From assembly GCF_004912195.1 (NCBI RefSeq), contig NZ_STGW01000002.1, positions 102,049 through 166,048 of the forward strand: a stretch of 64,000 bases of DNA, read 5' to 3'. The position numbers were made by a program, and so were the translations under genes. The notes below the pieces were generated by a model. That model did no database searches and was not told the DNA's origin. It saw nothing but the letters and a program-made list of their open reading frames with translations. Of the stretch, positions 18,318 through 27,276 are shown one piece after another. The stretch comes from Nocardioides caeni. Its GTDB lineage: Bacteria > Actinomycetota > Actinomycetes > Propionibacteriales > Nocardioidaceae. Position 1 is the stretch's first letter. Every line of letters starts with the position of its first letter.

Positions 18318-19924
18318 GCGACACCCTCGTCGCGAGGCCGGAGCGAGGACAGGTCGAGCGGCTTCCCCTGCCGCAGCCGCAGCGCGGTTGCCACCTCGTC
18401 CACGCCGGGACGGAGGTCGGGTTCGCCGGCGCGGGTACGGAGGTCGGCGATCGTCCAGGCCACCCGGAGCACCCGTACGGCGCCCCGGGCGCTGAGCCTG
18501 CCCGCGTAGGTCTCGGCGTCGACCAGCCGCTGCGCATCGGGCTCGACCGGCCAGGTGTCCTTGAGCCGTGGGCTCGGGATGTGCGCGTTCAGACGCCATC
18601 CCCGCCCGTCGAACCGCTCCGCCTGCCGTTGGCGTGCCGCGGTCACCCGCTCCCGGACCAGCGCCGAGGTCGTCGGCGCCACGAAGGGATCGTGGCTCGC
18701 CGGGAAGGCCGGCTGGACGTGGCGGATGATGTCGATCCGGTCGGCGACGGGACCCGAGATGCGGGCCTGGTAGAGCCGCCGCACCCGCTCCGCACATTGG
18801 CACCGATTGGTGCCGGCGCGTGCTGTCCAGTTGCCACACGGGCACGGATTGCTCGCGAGCACCAGCATGCCGGCGGCGGGGAGGGTCACCGACTCGTCAC
18901 GCCGGGCGACCGTCACCTCGCCACTCTCGAGTGGTTGCCGCAACGCGTCGATCACGTCGGAGCGGAAGAGGGGGAACTCATCGAGGAAGAGGACGCCGGC
19001 GTGGGTCCGACTGACCTCGCCCGGCTGGACGCGGACGAGTCCGCCACCGATCACGCTCGCCTTGCTCGCGTCGTGGTGGGGCGCCGCGAACGGCGGCCGC
19101 ACGATCATGCCCTCCCCTGCCCGCAGGGTCCCGGCGAGTGAATGGAGGGCCGTCACCTCCAGCGACTCCTCGCGGGTGAGGTCCGGCAGCAGGGTCGGGA
19201 TCCGCTCCGCGAGGCTGGTCTTGCCGCAACCCTTGGCTCCGGTCAGCAGCACGGCATGTCCGCCGGCGGCGGCGACCTCGACGGCGTACTTCTCGTCCTC
19301 CATCCCCCGCAGGTCGGCGAGATCGAGCTCGTCCAGTCGCTCGGAGCCGCGCCATGTCACCAGGTGGCTGGCAGAGGCCGCGGCGACGGGCGGAGCCGCC
19401 GGACACTCCTTGTCATCGAGTGCGGCGACCACCTGGCTCAACGAGCGGACCGGCACGACGTCGATCCCCTCGACCAGTCGGGCCTCGTCCGCCTGGGGCT
19501 CGGGCACGAAGATCCGCCGCACTCCCCGCTCCCTTGCTGCGAGCACCATCGGGAGCACGCCGATCGCGGGACGCAGTCCGCCCGCGAGGGTGAGCTCGCC
19601 GATGAAGGCGACGCCGCTGATCGCCGCGAGCGGGACCTGCTGGTTGGCAGCGAGGATGCTGACGGCCATGGCGAGATCGAGGTGGGTGCCGGCCTTCGGC
19701 AGGTCGGCCGGGGACAGCAGGATCGTGATGCGGTGGCCGGCCGGCCACTTCAGGTCGCTGTTGCTGATCGCCATCCGCACCCGGTCGACGCCCTCCCGCT
19801 GAGCGGCGTCCGCCCGCCCGACGACCGTGATGCCGGGCTGCCCGGAGGAGACGTCGGCCTGCACGTCGAGGAGATGGCCCATGGCACCGATGACCGTGAC
19901 GGAGTGGGTCGTCGCGAACGGCAT
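18314..19924 (-). CDS. comM: ComM/YifB-type Mg-chelatase-like AAA+ ATPase
   Basis: 536 residues. The N-terminal Lon-protease-like fold domain (PFATTHSVTVIGAMGHLLD ... VGRADAAQREGVDRVRMAI) is followed by the AAA+ core. Walker A is GAKGCGKTSLAER, where proteins of this family usually read GPPGxGKT. PFAAPHHDASKASVIGGG and HAGVLFLDEFPLF (Walker B) follow. A Cys-rich segment CPCGNWTARAGTNRCQC matches the family zinc site. In Vibrio cholerae ComM is a hexameric branch-migration helicase used in transformation; the role here is inferred. It is coupled to yraN upstream (TGATG) and dprA downstream (ATGA). Confidence 0.93.
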   Translation of the reverse strand: MPFATTHSVTVIGAMGHLLDVQADVSSGQPGITVVGRADAAQREGVDRVRMAISNSDLKWPAGHRITILLSPADLPKAGTHLDLAMAVSILAANQQVPLAAISGVAFIGELTLAGGLRPAIGVLPMVLAARERGVRRIFVPEPQADEARLVEGIDVVPVRSLSQVVAALDDKECPAAPPVAAASASHLVTWRGSERLDELDLADLRGMEDEKYAVEVAAAGGHAVLLTGAKGCGKTSLAERIPTLLPDLTREESLEVTALHSLAGTLRAGEGMIVRPPFAAPHHDASKASVIGGGLVRVQPGEVSRTHAGVLFLDEFPLFRSDVIDALRQPLESGEVTVARRDESVTLPAAGMLVLASNPCPCGNWTARAGTNRCQCAERVRRLYQARISGPVADRIDIIRHVQPAFPASHDPFVAPTTSALVRERVTAARQRQAERFDGRGWRLNAHIPSPRLKDTWPVEPDAQRLVDAETYAGRLSARGAVRVLRVAWTIADLRTRAGEPDLRPGVDEVATALRLRQGKPLDLSSLRPRDEGVA

Positions 19925-20292
19925 CAGAACAGCCCCCGCACGTGGTCGACGATGGCTGGCCCACGCCGGGGCCGGAGCACCGCGACGAGGTCGATCCGGA
20001 TCCCGTCCGGCTCGACCTCGTGCTCCCGGGCCCAGCGCTCACCGAGCCGCTTGAGCCGGTCGAGCTTGGCGTCGGTGATCGCCTCGTGCGGCGTGCCGGC
20101 CGAGAGACTCGTGCGGGTCTTGACCTCGCAGATCACCAGGGTCGCGCCCTCGCGGAGCACCAGGTCGATCTCGCCCTCGCCGCACCGCCAGTTGCGCTCG
20201 ACCAGGACGAGCCCGGCCTCCTCGAGGTGGCGGCAAGCCACCTGCTCCCCGTAGGCACCGAGAGCCTGCCTCGCCTGTGCTGTGGTCGTCAT
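19924..20292 (-). CDS. YraN / UPF0102 family endonuclease-like protein
   Basis: A 122-residue protein. GAYGEQVACRHLEEAG, then RCGEGEIDLVLREG and LVICEVKTRTSL, give the ExD...ExK layout of a Holliday-junction-resolvase-like nuclease fold. No activity is established for most members. I start at ATG 20292 (MTTTAQ); nine upstream codons are open but not conserved-looking. The stop shares a base with the comM start, forming the yraN-comM-dprA unit seen in many bacteria. Confidence 0.9.
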   Translation of the reverse strand: MTTTAQARQALGAYGEQVACRHLEEAGLVLVERNWRCGEGEIDLVLREGATLVICEVKTRTSLSAGTPHEAITDAKLDRLKRLGERWAREHEVEPDGIRIDLVAVLRPRRGPAIVDHVRGLF

Positions 20293-20418
20293 GGCCCCAG
20301 CGTGCAGCGAGACCTGCACGGCAGCCGGTGCGGACGGCGCGGCCTGTGGACGACCTCAGCCCTGCACAGCGAGCAGCCCCGTCAGCGGCCCGGTTGGTGA
20401 CGCAAGTGACGCGATGGT

Positions 20419-22110
20419 TCAGCCGACGAGCTTCACACCCGCGCAGACCGGCCGCCCGTGCATACGCACATCGGCAACGCCGAGCTTCAGCCCCAGGACA
20501 CTCGTGAGGGTGTTGAAGATCGGGGTGAGAGCGGTGTTGAGGAGCGCGACCACGGGATTGGCGATCGGGACCACCACGCCGCTCAGGACACTTGCCAGAA
20601 CCGGGTTGAGCACGCTCAGCAGGCCCTGCTGACCCAGTCCGAGCTTGACGTGGTCCACCTGCACTGTGAGCGCCTGGGCGACACCGGTCTCCGGGAAGGT
20701 GACGACCGGCGGCAGCTCCGGCGGTTCGGGATACAGGATCCGTCGGCGCTCCTCGGTCACTGAGACGCCACCGCGAAGGGCGACGTCCAGGTCGACCCGG
20801 TTCAGGCCCAGCAGGTTGAGAGCCAGCGACAGGACTGGACCGAGCGCCGGGATGGAGTTGAGGAACTTGCTCATCGTGACACCGAGCTCCACCTGTCCCT
20901 GGGACGGCGGCACCGGGGGCAACACATCGACGGCCGCCGTCCTCGTCCTCATCGTGACCACATCCGGCAGGCACTCGAGGTCAGCATCGATGGTCGCCGT
21001 GGCTGCGCCGACGATCACCGACAGGTCGACGGTGCTCTCCAGCAGCCAGGGAAGTGCAGCACTGAGCAGGGACGGTGCCAGACGAAGCCGGATCTGACCG
21101 GATTCAGCCGTGGCTCCGCGCGCGCCGCAACCCGTCTTGGGCGGCTCGATGATCGTGATCTCGGTGACGCCAGGCACCGACACGGCGATGGCGTTCTCGC
21201 CGTTGGCGGCAACGATCCCGGCCCCGATGATGTCGAGGACGTTGAGGTCGACGTCGAGCCCGGAGAGGTCGGTGGCGGTGCCGACGTCGAGGATGTCGCC
21301 CAGCGGGATGTCCAGGCCCGGGACGGTGAGCGTGATGCCCTCCAGGATCTGCGCCGCGGCGGTATTGCCCTCAGCCCGCAGCACGTCAGCGGTTGCCAGC
21401 ATCAGGTTGAGGAGGCTGACATTCGTCGTCGCAACCTGATCGATGCTGCCCACGTTGAGCTCGACCAGCAGGTCGACGAGCGGAACGGACACGTTCTTCA
21501 CGTCGACCAGGCCCTCGTAGCCGATCGCGCCCAGGTTGGCCTGGAGGATCCCGTTGAGAAGCGGGCCGAGCGCGCTCTCCGCAGTGTTCAGCGTCAACGT
21601 CTTGGCGCCGACGGAGAAGCACACGGACGGCACGGCCCTCCGCGCGATCGCCGTGCGAGCGGCATCGCCCTGGGTCACACCGGTGACCCCCCCGAACTGG
21701 AAATCCACGCTCGTCCCGGCACTCACTCGGACGGCGCTGGGCACGTCATCGTCGCTGAGCTCGACGAAGTCGCTGCCGTCCATCCGGCCGAGGTCCCAGT
21801 CGAGCTCGGGCGCGTCGCCGAGGGTGTCGCCGTTGCGGGCAACGCTGCGGGCCATCTCCGTGTTCATCGTCGCGGCGAGGCCCGAGACCGTGCGGCCGTC
21901 GAGCTGGCGAGCGAGGTCGAGCGCGACGAGGTCGGCGAGTGCCTGCATGTCGCGGCGGGTGGCCCGCTGCATGCCGAGGTCGACGCTGAAGGCGGCGATG
22001 GCGACCAGGACGAGGGTCAGGCCGATGCCCATCAACACGGCGGCCGCGCCCCGCTCGTCGCGGCGCCGGTCGTGCAGGAGGCCGCGCAGCCGGCCCCCCA
22101 GCCGGCGCAT
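20419..22110 (-). CDS. TadG-like pilus-assembly/exported protein, copy 1
   Basis: 563 residues. The N terminus carries the Tad TadE/G-like segment, RGAAAVLMGIGLTLVLVAI followed by DLGMQRATRRDMQALADLVA, a prepilin-like hydrophobic helix. A long extracytoplasmic region rich in Val, Leu and Asn follows, with paired cysteines, ending VCAGVKLVG. It is clearly paralogous to the product at 22750-24507: the same post-helix motif ALDLARQLDGR and a similar C-terminal Gly-Val-Ala-Asp-Val block. It overlaps the tadE stop by one base. No tadA, tadB, tadC or prepilin peptidase gene is present, so a full pilus machine is not shown here. Confidence 0.78.
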   Translation of the reverse strand: MRRLGGRLRGLLHDRRRDERGAAAVLMGIGLTLVLVAIAAFSVDLGMQRATRRDMQALADLVALDLARQLDGRTVSGLAATMNTEMARSVARNGDTLGDAPELDWDLGRMDGSDFVELSDDDVPSAVRVSAGTSVDFQFGGVTGVTQGDAARTAIARRAVPSVCFSVGAKTLTLNTAESALGPLLNGILQANLGAIGYEGLVDVKNVSVPLVDLLVELNVGSIDQVATTNVSLLNLMLATADVLRAEGNTAAAQILEGITLTVPGLDIPLGDILDVGTATDLSGLDVDLNVLDIIGAGIVAANGENAIAVSVPGVTEITIIEPPKTGCGARGATAESGQIRLRLAPSLLSAALPWLLESTVDLSVIVGAATATIDADLECLPDVVTMRTRTAAVDVLPPVPPSQGQVELGVTMSKFLNSIPALGPVLSLALNLLGLNRVDLDVALRGGVSVTEERRRILYPEPPELPPVVTFPETGVAQALTVQVDHVKLGLGQQGLLSVLNPVLASVLSGVVVPIANPVVALLNTALTPIFNTLTSVLGLKLGVADVRMHGRPVCAGVKLVG

Positions 22111-22589
22111 CAGCTGACCCTCGCGACCGCGGTGTAGCTCAGGTTGTCGGGCAGTGCGATCCCGACCAGGGGCACGGGCAGGAGCGGGTTGGCGTCGTAG
22201 TCGTAGTTGACGCTGACCTCGGCACAGTCGGCCGAGGCGTCGTTGTCACAGGCACCGACCTCGACGCCGCAGGTCCCGACGGTCGCATCGTTGCGTCGCA
22301 GGGGGCCGTCGGGGCCGGCGCAGGTCACGCCGTAGCTGTCGAGCGCCTCGTTGAGCGCGTCGATCGCATCGCTCTCCTGGCTGCCCGGGTCCTGGGACAC
22401 GGCGGCGGCGCGGGCGCCCTCCGCGGCACCCTGGCTGATGGCCTGGCGGAAGCTCAGCATGTAGCCGTAGCTGATGATGCCGAACACCAGGATCAACAGG
22501 ATCGGCATGATCAGGGCGAACTCGACCGCCGCGGCACCCCGCACGTCACGACGTGCGACCACGCCACTCCACAAACCCGAACGCCTCAT
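22110..22589 (-). CDS. TadE-family pseudopilin-like protein
   Basis: 159 residues from ATG 22589, behind GGGAGG; the longer frame starts nine codons earlier. The N-terminal hydrophobic helix GAAAVEFALIMPILLILVFG, with its conserved E five residues into the processed form, is typical of TadE pseudopilins. Four or more cysteines lie in the extracytoplasmic half (VTCAGPDG, GTCGVEVGACDND, ADCAEVSV). Co-translated with the downstream tadG-like gene. Confidence 0.85.
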   Translation of the reverse strand: MRRSGLWSGVVARRDVRGAAAVEFALIMPILLILVFGIISYGYMLSFRQAISQGAAEGARAAAVSQDPGSQESDAIDALNEALDSYGVTCAGPDGPLRRNDATVGTCGVEVGACDNDASADCAEVSVNYDYDANPLLPVPLVGIALPDNLSYTAVARVS

Positions 22590-22749
22590 CGGCCGGCCTC
22601 CCCGCCTTGCTCCCATGACGCCCCCGAGCGGCGTTGGACCAACAGTAGTGCTCCCCTGGACAACGAAGGAACGCTTCCCGGGTCATTCTGCTCGTCCGGA
22701 TGGGGCGGCGTAGTCCTTTCGGGCCAGACGGTCGAGGAATCGTGTCGAT

Positions 22750-24507
22750 CTACCCGATGAGCCGCGGCGTTCCGCAGGTGACCCCCACGCCGTACACGTC
22801 GGCGCCGGCCAGACGGAGGCCGATCATCCGTGCCACCGGGCCGATGAACTTCTCGTTGATGTTGTCGACCAGCGGGGTGAGGGTCTTCTCGACGAAGCCC
22901 TTTCCTGTCGTCACCAGGGTGCTGAGGATCGGGTTGGTGATGGCGGTGACGGAGGCGAGACCGGCGCTCTTCCCGTTGAGCTTGACGGCGGTCACGGTGG
23001 GGATGATCGAGTTGACGTCGAGGTTCATCGAGCCACCCGTGGAGACGGGAGTGACGTCGTTGGGAGGTATGGCCAGGTCGGCGCGGGTCGTGCCGCCCGA
23101 CGTCTGCGAGCCGATCACCAGGTCGACCTCCACCTCGAGTGAGATCTTGTTGCCGAGCAGCAGGATGTTGCCCAGGAGATTGGTCAGGACCGAGGTCAGG
23201 CCGAGGCCCAGCAGGTCTGTGAGCCGAACCTCCGCCGCGACCGTCACGTTCGTCCTCAGCCGATACGACGCCAGGCCGGTCTGGACGTCCACGCTCATCG
23301 TCGACGGGTCTCCGGCGGACCCGCTGCCGCAGTAGACGTCAGGTGGGGCGACCAGGCGCCCCGTGCCGCTTCCTGCGACGACGGACAGCGTGCCGCCCCC
23401 CTTCGGTGTCTGCAGGGAGCCGAGCGGGGGGACGTTCAGCGACGGCAGGTTCGTGAAGGCGATCCCGACCGTGCCGTCGAGCTGGGCGGTGTCGGCGACG
23501 GCGTCGGCGGAGTTCGCACGACCGCAGGCGAGCTCGGCCGCGGACACCAGGGTGATGCCTCCAGTGAACTGGAACCCGACTCCGGGGACCTGGGCCTGGA
23601 TGTTGGGAATCCCGAGGAAGTGCTGACCGTCGGCGAGGCGAGCCGTGCCCACGATGTCGAGGACCGACAGGGCGACCTCCATCGCCGCCCGGTCGGTGGG
23701 CGTGACGTGGAGCACGTTGGAGAGGTGGATCTGTCCGATGGCCGCCGTCACCTGGGAGCTGGCGATGCGGGTCAGCGCCTGGATCGCGACGGCGTTGCTG
23801 CTCGCCGACTCGCGACTGAGCGCCTCGATCATGGCGGTGACCAGCTCGGCATAGGTGATGCCACCGGAGAGCAGCTCCTCGGGACTGCCGATCACGGAGG
23901 TCGCCGTCAGCTGCGACAGGCGGAGGTCGGCCACGGCCAGACCGCGGTAGGCGACGAGGTCGAGATTGACCCCGAGCAGGTCGTTGAGCGGCGCGAGGAC
24001 GGTGCTGTCGCCCGCCCGGATCGCCGCGACGAAGGTTCCAAGACGGAAGCACGCGGTCGACAGGTTGTCGGCGACCGCGCTGCGGGCCGCGGCACCGGAC
24101 TCCTGGCCGGTCACCCCGGCGAAGGCGAACGGGACCTCGGTGGAGGCCGTCACCTTGACGGCGGTCGGGGCCCCCGCGGCCATGGCCGCGAAATCACCGT
24201 CGACCTCGATGTCACCCAGCTCGACCGAGATCTCCGGCACCTCGTTGCCGACGATGTCGGAGTTGCGCTCCAGGCTCTCCTCCGCCGCCGCGTCCATCGC
24301 CGAGGCGAGGGTCGCGATCGACCGGCCGTCGAGCTCGCGCGACAGGTCCAGGGCGACCACATCGGCGATCGCCTGGAGGTCCGCCCGCGCGACCCGCTGC
24401 AGGCCGAGGTCGACGACGAAGGCGCCCGCGACCATCAGGACGGCGAGCATCACCGTCATGAACAGCGTGACCGTGCCACGCTCCCCTGCCGTGCGCCGAT
24501 GCCGCAT
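22750..24507 (-). CDS. TadG-like pilus-assembly/exported protein, copy 2
   Basis: 585 residues, paralogous to copy 1 at 20419-22110. It begins RGTVTLFMTVMLAVLMVAGA, then DLGLQRVARADLQAIADVVA, and continues ALDLSRELDGRSIATLASAM. The C terminus (LRLAGADVYGVGVTCGTPRL) parallels copy 1. The large middle is probably folded outside the membrane. It is separated from tadE by about 160 bp, so it may be transcribed separately. The function of actinobacterial TadG-like pairs is not known to me; surface attachment or secretion is a guess from family. Confidence 0.76.
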   Translation of the reverse strand: MRHRRTAGERGTVTLFMTVMLAVLMVAGAFVVDLGLQRVARADLQAIADVVALDLSRELDGRSIATLASAMDAAAEESLERNSDIVGNEVPEISVELGDIEVDGDFAAMAAGAPTAVKVTASTEVPFAFAGVTGQESGAAARSAVADNLSTACFRLGTFVAAIRAGDSTVLAPLNDLLGVNLDLVAYRGLAVADLRLSQLTATSVIGSPEELLSGGITYAELVTAMIEALSRESASSNAVAIQALTRIASSQVTAAIGQIHLSNVLHVTPTDRAAMEVALSVLDIVGTARLADGQHFLGIPNIQAQVPGVGFQFTGGITLVSAAELACGRANSADAVADTAQLDGTVGIAFTNLPSLNVPPLGSLQTPKGGGTLSVVAGSGTGRLVAPPDVYCGSGSAGDPSTMSVDVQTGLASYRLRTNVTVAAEVRLTDLLGLGLTSVLTNLLGNILLLGNKISLEVEVDLVIGSQTSGGTTRADLAIPPNDVTPVSTGGSMNLDVNSIIPTVTAVKLNGKSAGLASVTAITNPILSTLVTTGKGFVEKTLTPLVDNINEKFIGPVARMIGLRLAGADVYGVGVTCGTPRLIG

Positions 24508-24607
24508 GGCGCCCTCCCCCGGTCTCCTGATCCCTCCGTGGCAGGTTCGGCCGGAAAGCGGTCGAACTCCAGCACGACGGCCGCAATCAGGACAAGGTCC
24601 CTGGGGA

Positions 24608-24916
24608 TCAGGACTTCGGCAGATCCAGGTCCGAGGTCGCGAGCTCCTCGACGTTGACGTCCTTGAAGGTCAGCACCTTGACGTTCTTGGCGAACCGGGC
24701 CGGGCGATACATGTCCCACACCCACGCATCGGCGATGGTGACCTCGAAGAAGACGTCACCGCCCTCCGACCGCGCCTTCACGTCGACCGTGTTGCACAGG
24801 TAGAACCGACGGTCGGTCTCGACGACGTACTTGAAGATGCCGACGACGTCGCGGTACTCCCGGTAGAGGTTCAGCTCCTGCTCGGTCTCGTACTTCTCGA
24901 GCTCCTCGGCACTCAC
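24608..24916 (-). CDS. DUF2469 family conserved actinobacterial protein
   Basis: 102 residues, GTG start overlapping the rnhB stop by 4 bp. The sequence SAEELEKYETEQELNLYREY, then WVWDMYRPARFAKNVKVLTF, is recognisable as the DUF2469 family, found almost only in actinobacteria and usually next to rnhB as here. Function is unknown. It is acidic overall with no membrane segment. Confidence 0.88.
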   Translation of the reverse strand: MSAEELEKYETEQELNLYREYRDVVGIFKYVVETDRRFYLCNTVDVKARSEGGDVFFEVTIADAWVWDMYRPARFAKNVKVLTFKDVNVEELATSDLDLPKS

Positions 24917-25596
24917 GACGTCGACTCTAGCGGTTCCGCTGGCTCCAGCCCGGCCGCCCGGCGCACGTTGACGAAGCGCATCCGGTGCACGGGAGAGGGC
25001 CCGTGCAGCTCGAGTGCCTCGGTGTGGGTGGCGGTGATGTAGCCCTTGTGGGTCTTGAAGTCGTAGGCCGGCCAGTCACGGTCCATCTCGACCATCAGCC
25101 GGTCCCGCGTCACCTTGGCGAGCACGGAGGCGGCCGCGACGCACGCGACGACGCGGTCCCCCTTCCAGACCGCGAGGCCCGGGGCGCCCAGCCCGTCGAC
25201 GGGGAACCCGTCCGTCAGGACGTACGACGGCGGCACGGACAGCTTCGCGACGGCCCGTCGCAGCGCCTCGACATTGGCCACGTGCATCCCGAGCCGGTCG
25301 CACTCCCCGTGCGGGATCACGACGACCGACCAGGCGACGGCGCGTTTGAGGATCTCGTCGTAGCAGCGCTCCCGAGCGGCCGCGGTGAGGAGCTTGGAGT
25401 CGGCGAGGCCCGGGACGACCCCGGCCCTGCCGGGCGGCAGGATCGCGGCGCCGGCGACCAGGGGGCCCGCGCAGGCCCCACGTCCGGCTTCGTCCACACC
25501 GGCGATCGGCTCGAGTCCGTGCCGCCGCAGGGCGCGCTCGTAGCCGTAGATGCCGGCGTCACGCCGGACCGTTGCGCCGCGTGGCAGGGTCGACAT
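24913..25596 (-). CDS. rnhB: Ribonuclease HII
   Basis: Cleaves RNA in RNA-DNA hybrids and at single misincorporated ribonucleotides. Of 227 residues, IAGVDEAGRGACAGPLVAGA supplies the first catalytic Asp-Glu pair. LADSKLL, VLTDGFPVDG and KGYITATHTEAL match the family, with the remaining acidic residues in the core. The start is ATG 25596; an upstream 64-codon extension lies in the lepB 3' end and is rejected. It is in the lepB-rnhB-DUF2469 run downstream of rplS. Confidence 0.95.
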   Translation of the reverse strand: MSTLPRGATVRRDAGIYGYERALRRHGLEPIAGVDEAGRGACAGPLVAGAAILPPGRAGVVPGLADSKLLTAAARERCYDEILKRAVAWSVVVIPHGECDRLGMHVANVEALRRAVAKLSVPPSYVLTDGFPVDGLGAPGLAVWKGDRVVACVAAASVLAKVTRDRLMVEMDRDWPAYDFKTHKGYITATHTEALELHGPSPVHRMRFVNVRRAAGLEPAEPLESTS

Positions 25597-25616
25597 CAGT
25601 CCACCGCCTGCCTGCC

Positions 25617-26651
25617 TCAGCTCGGGCCGAGCTCGTCGGGCCGCTTGCCTTCCCGCGTGGCGAGGAGGGCGGCGGAGGGGCCGTCGGGCACGTCGGCGAA
25701 CGCCTCGGGCCGCGAGATCCAGCGCCAGCGGTCCTGCGGCCAGATGAGGGTGAACACCTTGCCCACGACGAGGTCCTCGTCGACCCACGGGCTCTGGGTG
25801 CAGTAGTCATCGTCGATGCCGCACAGGTGGACCCGGGAGTCGGCGGAGTGGCCGCGGTTGTCCCCGAGGACGAGCAGCTTGTCGTCGGGGATCGGCCCGA
25901 CCGACCAGCCGCACGGACGCACCTGGCCCTGGACGTCGTCGGGGTTGCCGCTCTCACCACCGAGTTCGGTCTCGGCCAGGTCCCCGGCCTGGGTCAGGTC
26001 CTCCGAGATCGGGGCGCTGCACACGCCGGGATCGGGCCCCAGGTAGTCCGACTCGTCGATGGCCTGGCCGTTGACCTCGATCCGCCCCTCGTCGTCGCAG
26101 CACACGACGACGTCACCCTCGACGCCGATCACCCGCTTCACCAGGTGACCGCCCGTGGGATAGAGGCCGACCTTGGACAGCAGCCCGGTCAGGCCCGTCG
26201 GGGCAGGGGTGTCGGTGGCACCGAGCCACTCGCCCGGATCCTCGAAGACGACGACGTCGCCCCGCTGCGGGCTGCCGCCGAACCAGTAGGAGACCTTCTG
26301 GACCAGGATCCGGTCGTCCTTGACCAGACCCGGCTCCATCGACTCCGACGGGATGTAGAACGCCTGCACGAACAGCGCCTTGATGAGCACGGCCAGTCCG
26401 AGCGCGACGGCCAGCAGCAGGATGCTCTCCTGCCAGACGGGCAGGTGCTTGCGCGGCTCCGGCGTCCTCGAGGACGCGGCGGGCCTGGTCTGGCTGCGCC
26501 CGGCGGGCGTCGCGGGTGCCGTCACCGCCGGCTCCTCGCGAGGGTCGGCCGACTCCTCCTTGCGATGGGACGCCTTGCGCTCCCCGCGATGGGCCCCGGC
26601 TGCTCGCTTCTCGGTTTCCGCGCCGCCGTCGGAGGAGTCGTCACTGGTCAC
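25617..26651 (-). CDS. lepB: Signal peptidase I
   Basis: Removes Sec and Tat signal peptides outside the membrane. A long charged cytoplasmic N terminus (about 90 residues, Arg/Lys/Glu-rich) precedes one membrane helix (ESILLLAVALGLAVLIKALF). The catalytic Ser is in YIPSESMEPGL and the general-base Lys in HLVKRVIGVEGD. The C-terminal box GDNRGHSADSR is intact. I use GTG 26651; the GTG at 26690 lies inside the rplS terminator stem and is unlikely. About 344 residues. It stands second after rplS, a common arrangement. Confidence 0.95.
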   Translation of the reverse strand: MTSDDSSDGGAETEKRAAGAHRGERKASHRKEESADPREEPAVTAPATPAGRSQTRPAASSRTPEPRKHLPVWQESILLLAVALGLAVLIKALFVQAFYIPSESMEPGLVKDDRILVQKVSYWFGGSPQRGDVVVFEDPGEWLGATDTPAPTGLTGLLSKVGLYPTGGHLVKRVIGVEGDVVVCCDDEGRIEVNGQAIDESDYLGPDPGVCSAPISEDLTQAGDLAETELGGESGNPDDVQGQVRPCGWSVGPIPDDKLLVLGDNRGHSADSRVHLCGIDDDYCTQSPWVDEDLVVGKVFTLIWPQDRWRWISRPEAFADVPDGPSAALLATREGKRPDELGPS

Positions 26652-26687
26652 GATGGTCGAGTCTAGGCAGGTCCTGGGGACGGAACG

Positions 26688-26721
26688 CACGAAGGCCCGA
26701 CCAATGGGTCGGGCCTTCGTG
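26688..26721 (-). terminator. Hairpin terminator after rplS
   Basis: A perfect 15-bp stem (cacgaaggcccgacc with ggtcgggccttcgtg) around loop aatg, 17 bp past the rplS stop. There is no T-run, as is common in high-GC genomes. It separates rplS from lepB transcription at least in part. Confidence 0.8.
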
Positions 26722-26738
26722 GAAGCGGTCGGCGGAGA

Positions 26739-27101
26739 TCAGATCTCGCGACGCTCCTTGATCTTGGCCTTCTTGCCAGTGAGGTTGCGCAGGTAGTAGA
26801 GCTTCGCGCGGCGCACGTCACCGCGGGTGACGACCTCGATGTTCTCGAAGATCGGCGAGTGGAGCGGGAAGGTCCGCTCGACACCGACGCCGAAGGAGAC
26901 CTTGCGGACGGTGAACGTCCGGCCGATGCCGGAGCCGTGGACGCGGATCACGACGCCCTGGAAGACCTGGACGCGGGAGCGGTTGCCCTCGACGACCTTG
27001 ACGTGGACCTTGACGGTGTCACCGGCGCGGAAGTCCGGGATGTCGTCGCGCTTGGCGGCGTTGCCCAGGTCGGTGACCAGGGCGGGGCTCGTGTTGCTCA
27101 T
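26739..27101 (-). CDS. rplS: 50S ribosomal protein L19
   Basis: 120 residues beginning [20 protein letters not shown]. The sequence [20 protein letters not shown], then [20 protein letters not shown] and [18 protein letters not shown], is L19 throughout, ending [23 protein letters not shown] 27101 lies behind gaggag. The longer open frame reaches into the Fic promoter region and is rejected. It usually follows trmD; here amt1 and fic lie between. Confidence 0.97.
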   Translation of the reverse strand: MSNTSPALVTDLGNAAKRDDIPDFRAGDTVKVHVKVVEGNRSRVQVFQGVVIRVHGSGIGRTFTVRKVSFGVGVERTFPLHSPIFENIEVVTRGDVRRAKLYYLRNLTGKKAKIKERREI

Positions 27102-27276
27102 GATTCTCCTCGCGAATGCGCACAGGTCAGTCGCGGTGGTTGGTGATGGATCGGAAGGCGTGTCGCGGTCGGCGATTCCCCTGTGGCAGAAGCGTCCGTG
27201 ACACCGACCAGCGATCTTCCCACACGCGTGTCGTACGACGGAAATCCCAGCCGCCGACCACGGGCTGGCTGCGAGA

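Noticed and set aside
26652..26690. A longer lepB start at GTG 26690
   Set aside because: That codon is inside the rplS terminator stem, and the extra residues are not typical of signal peptidases.
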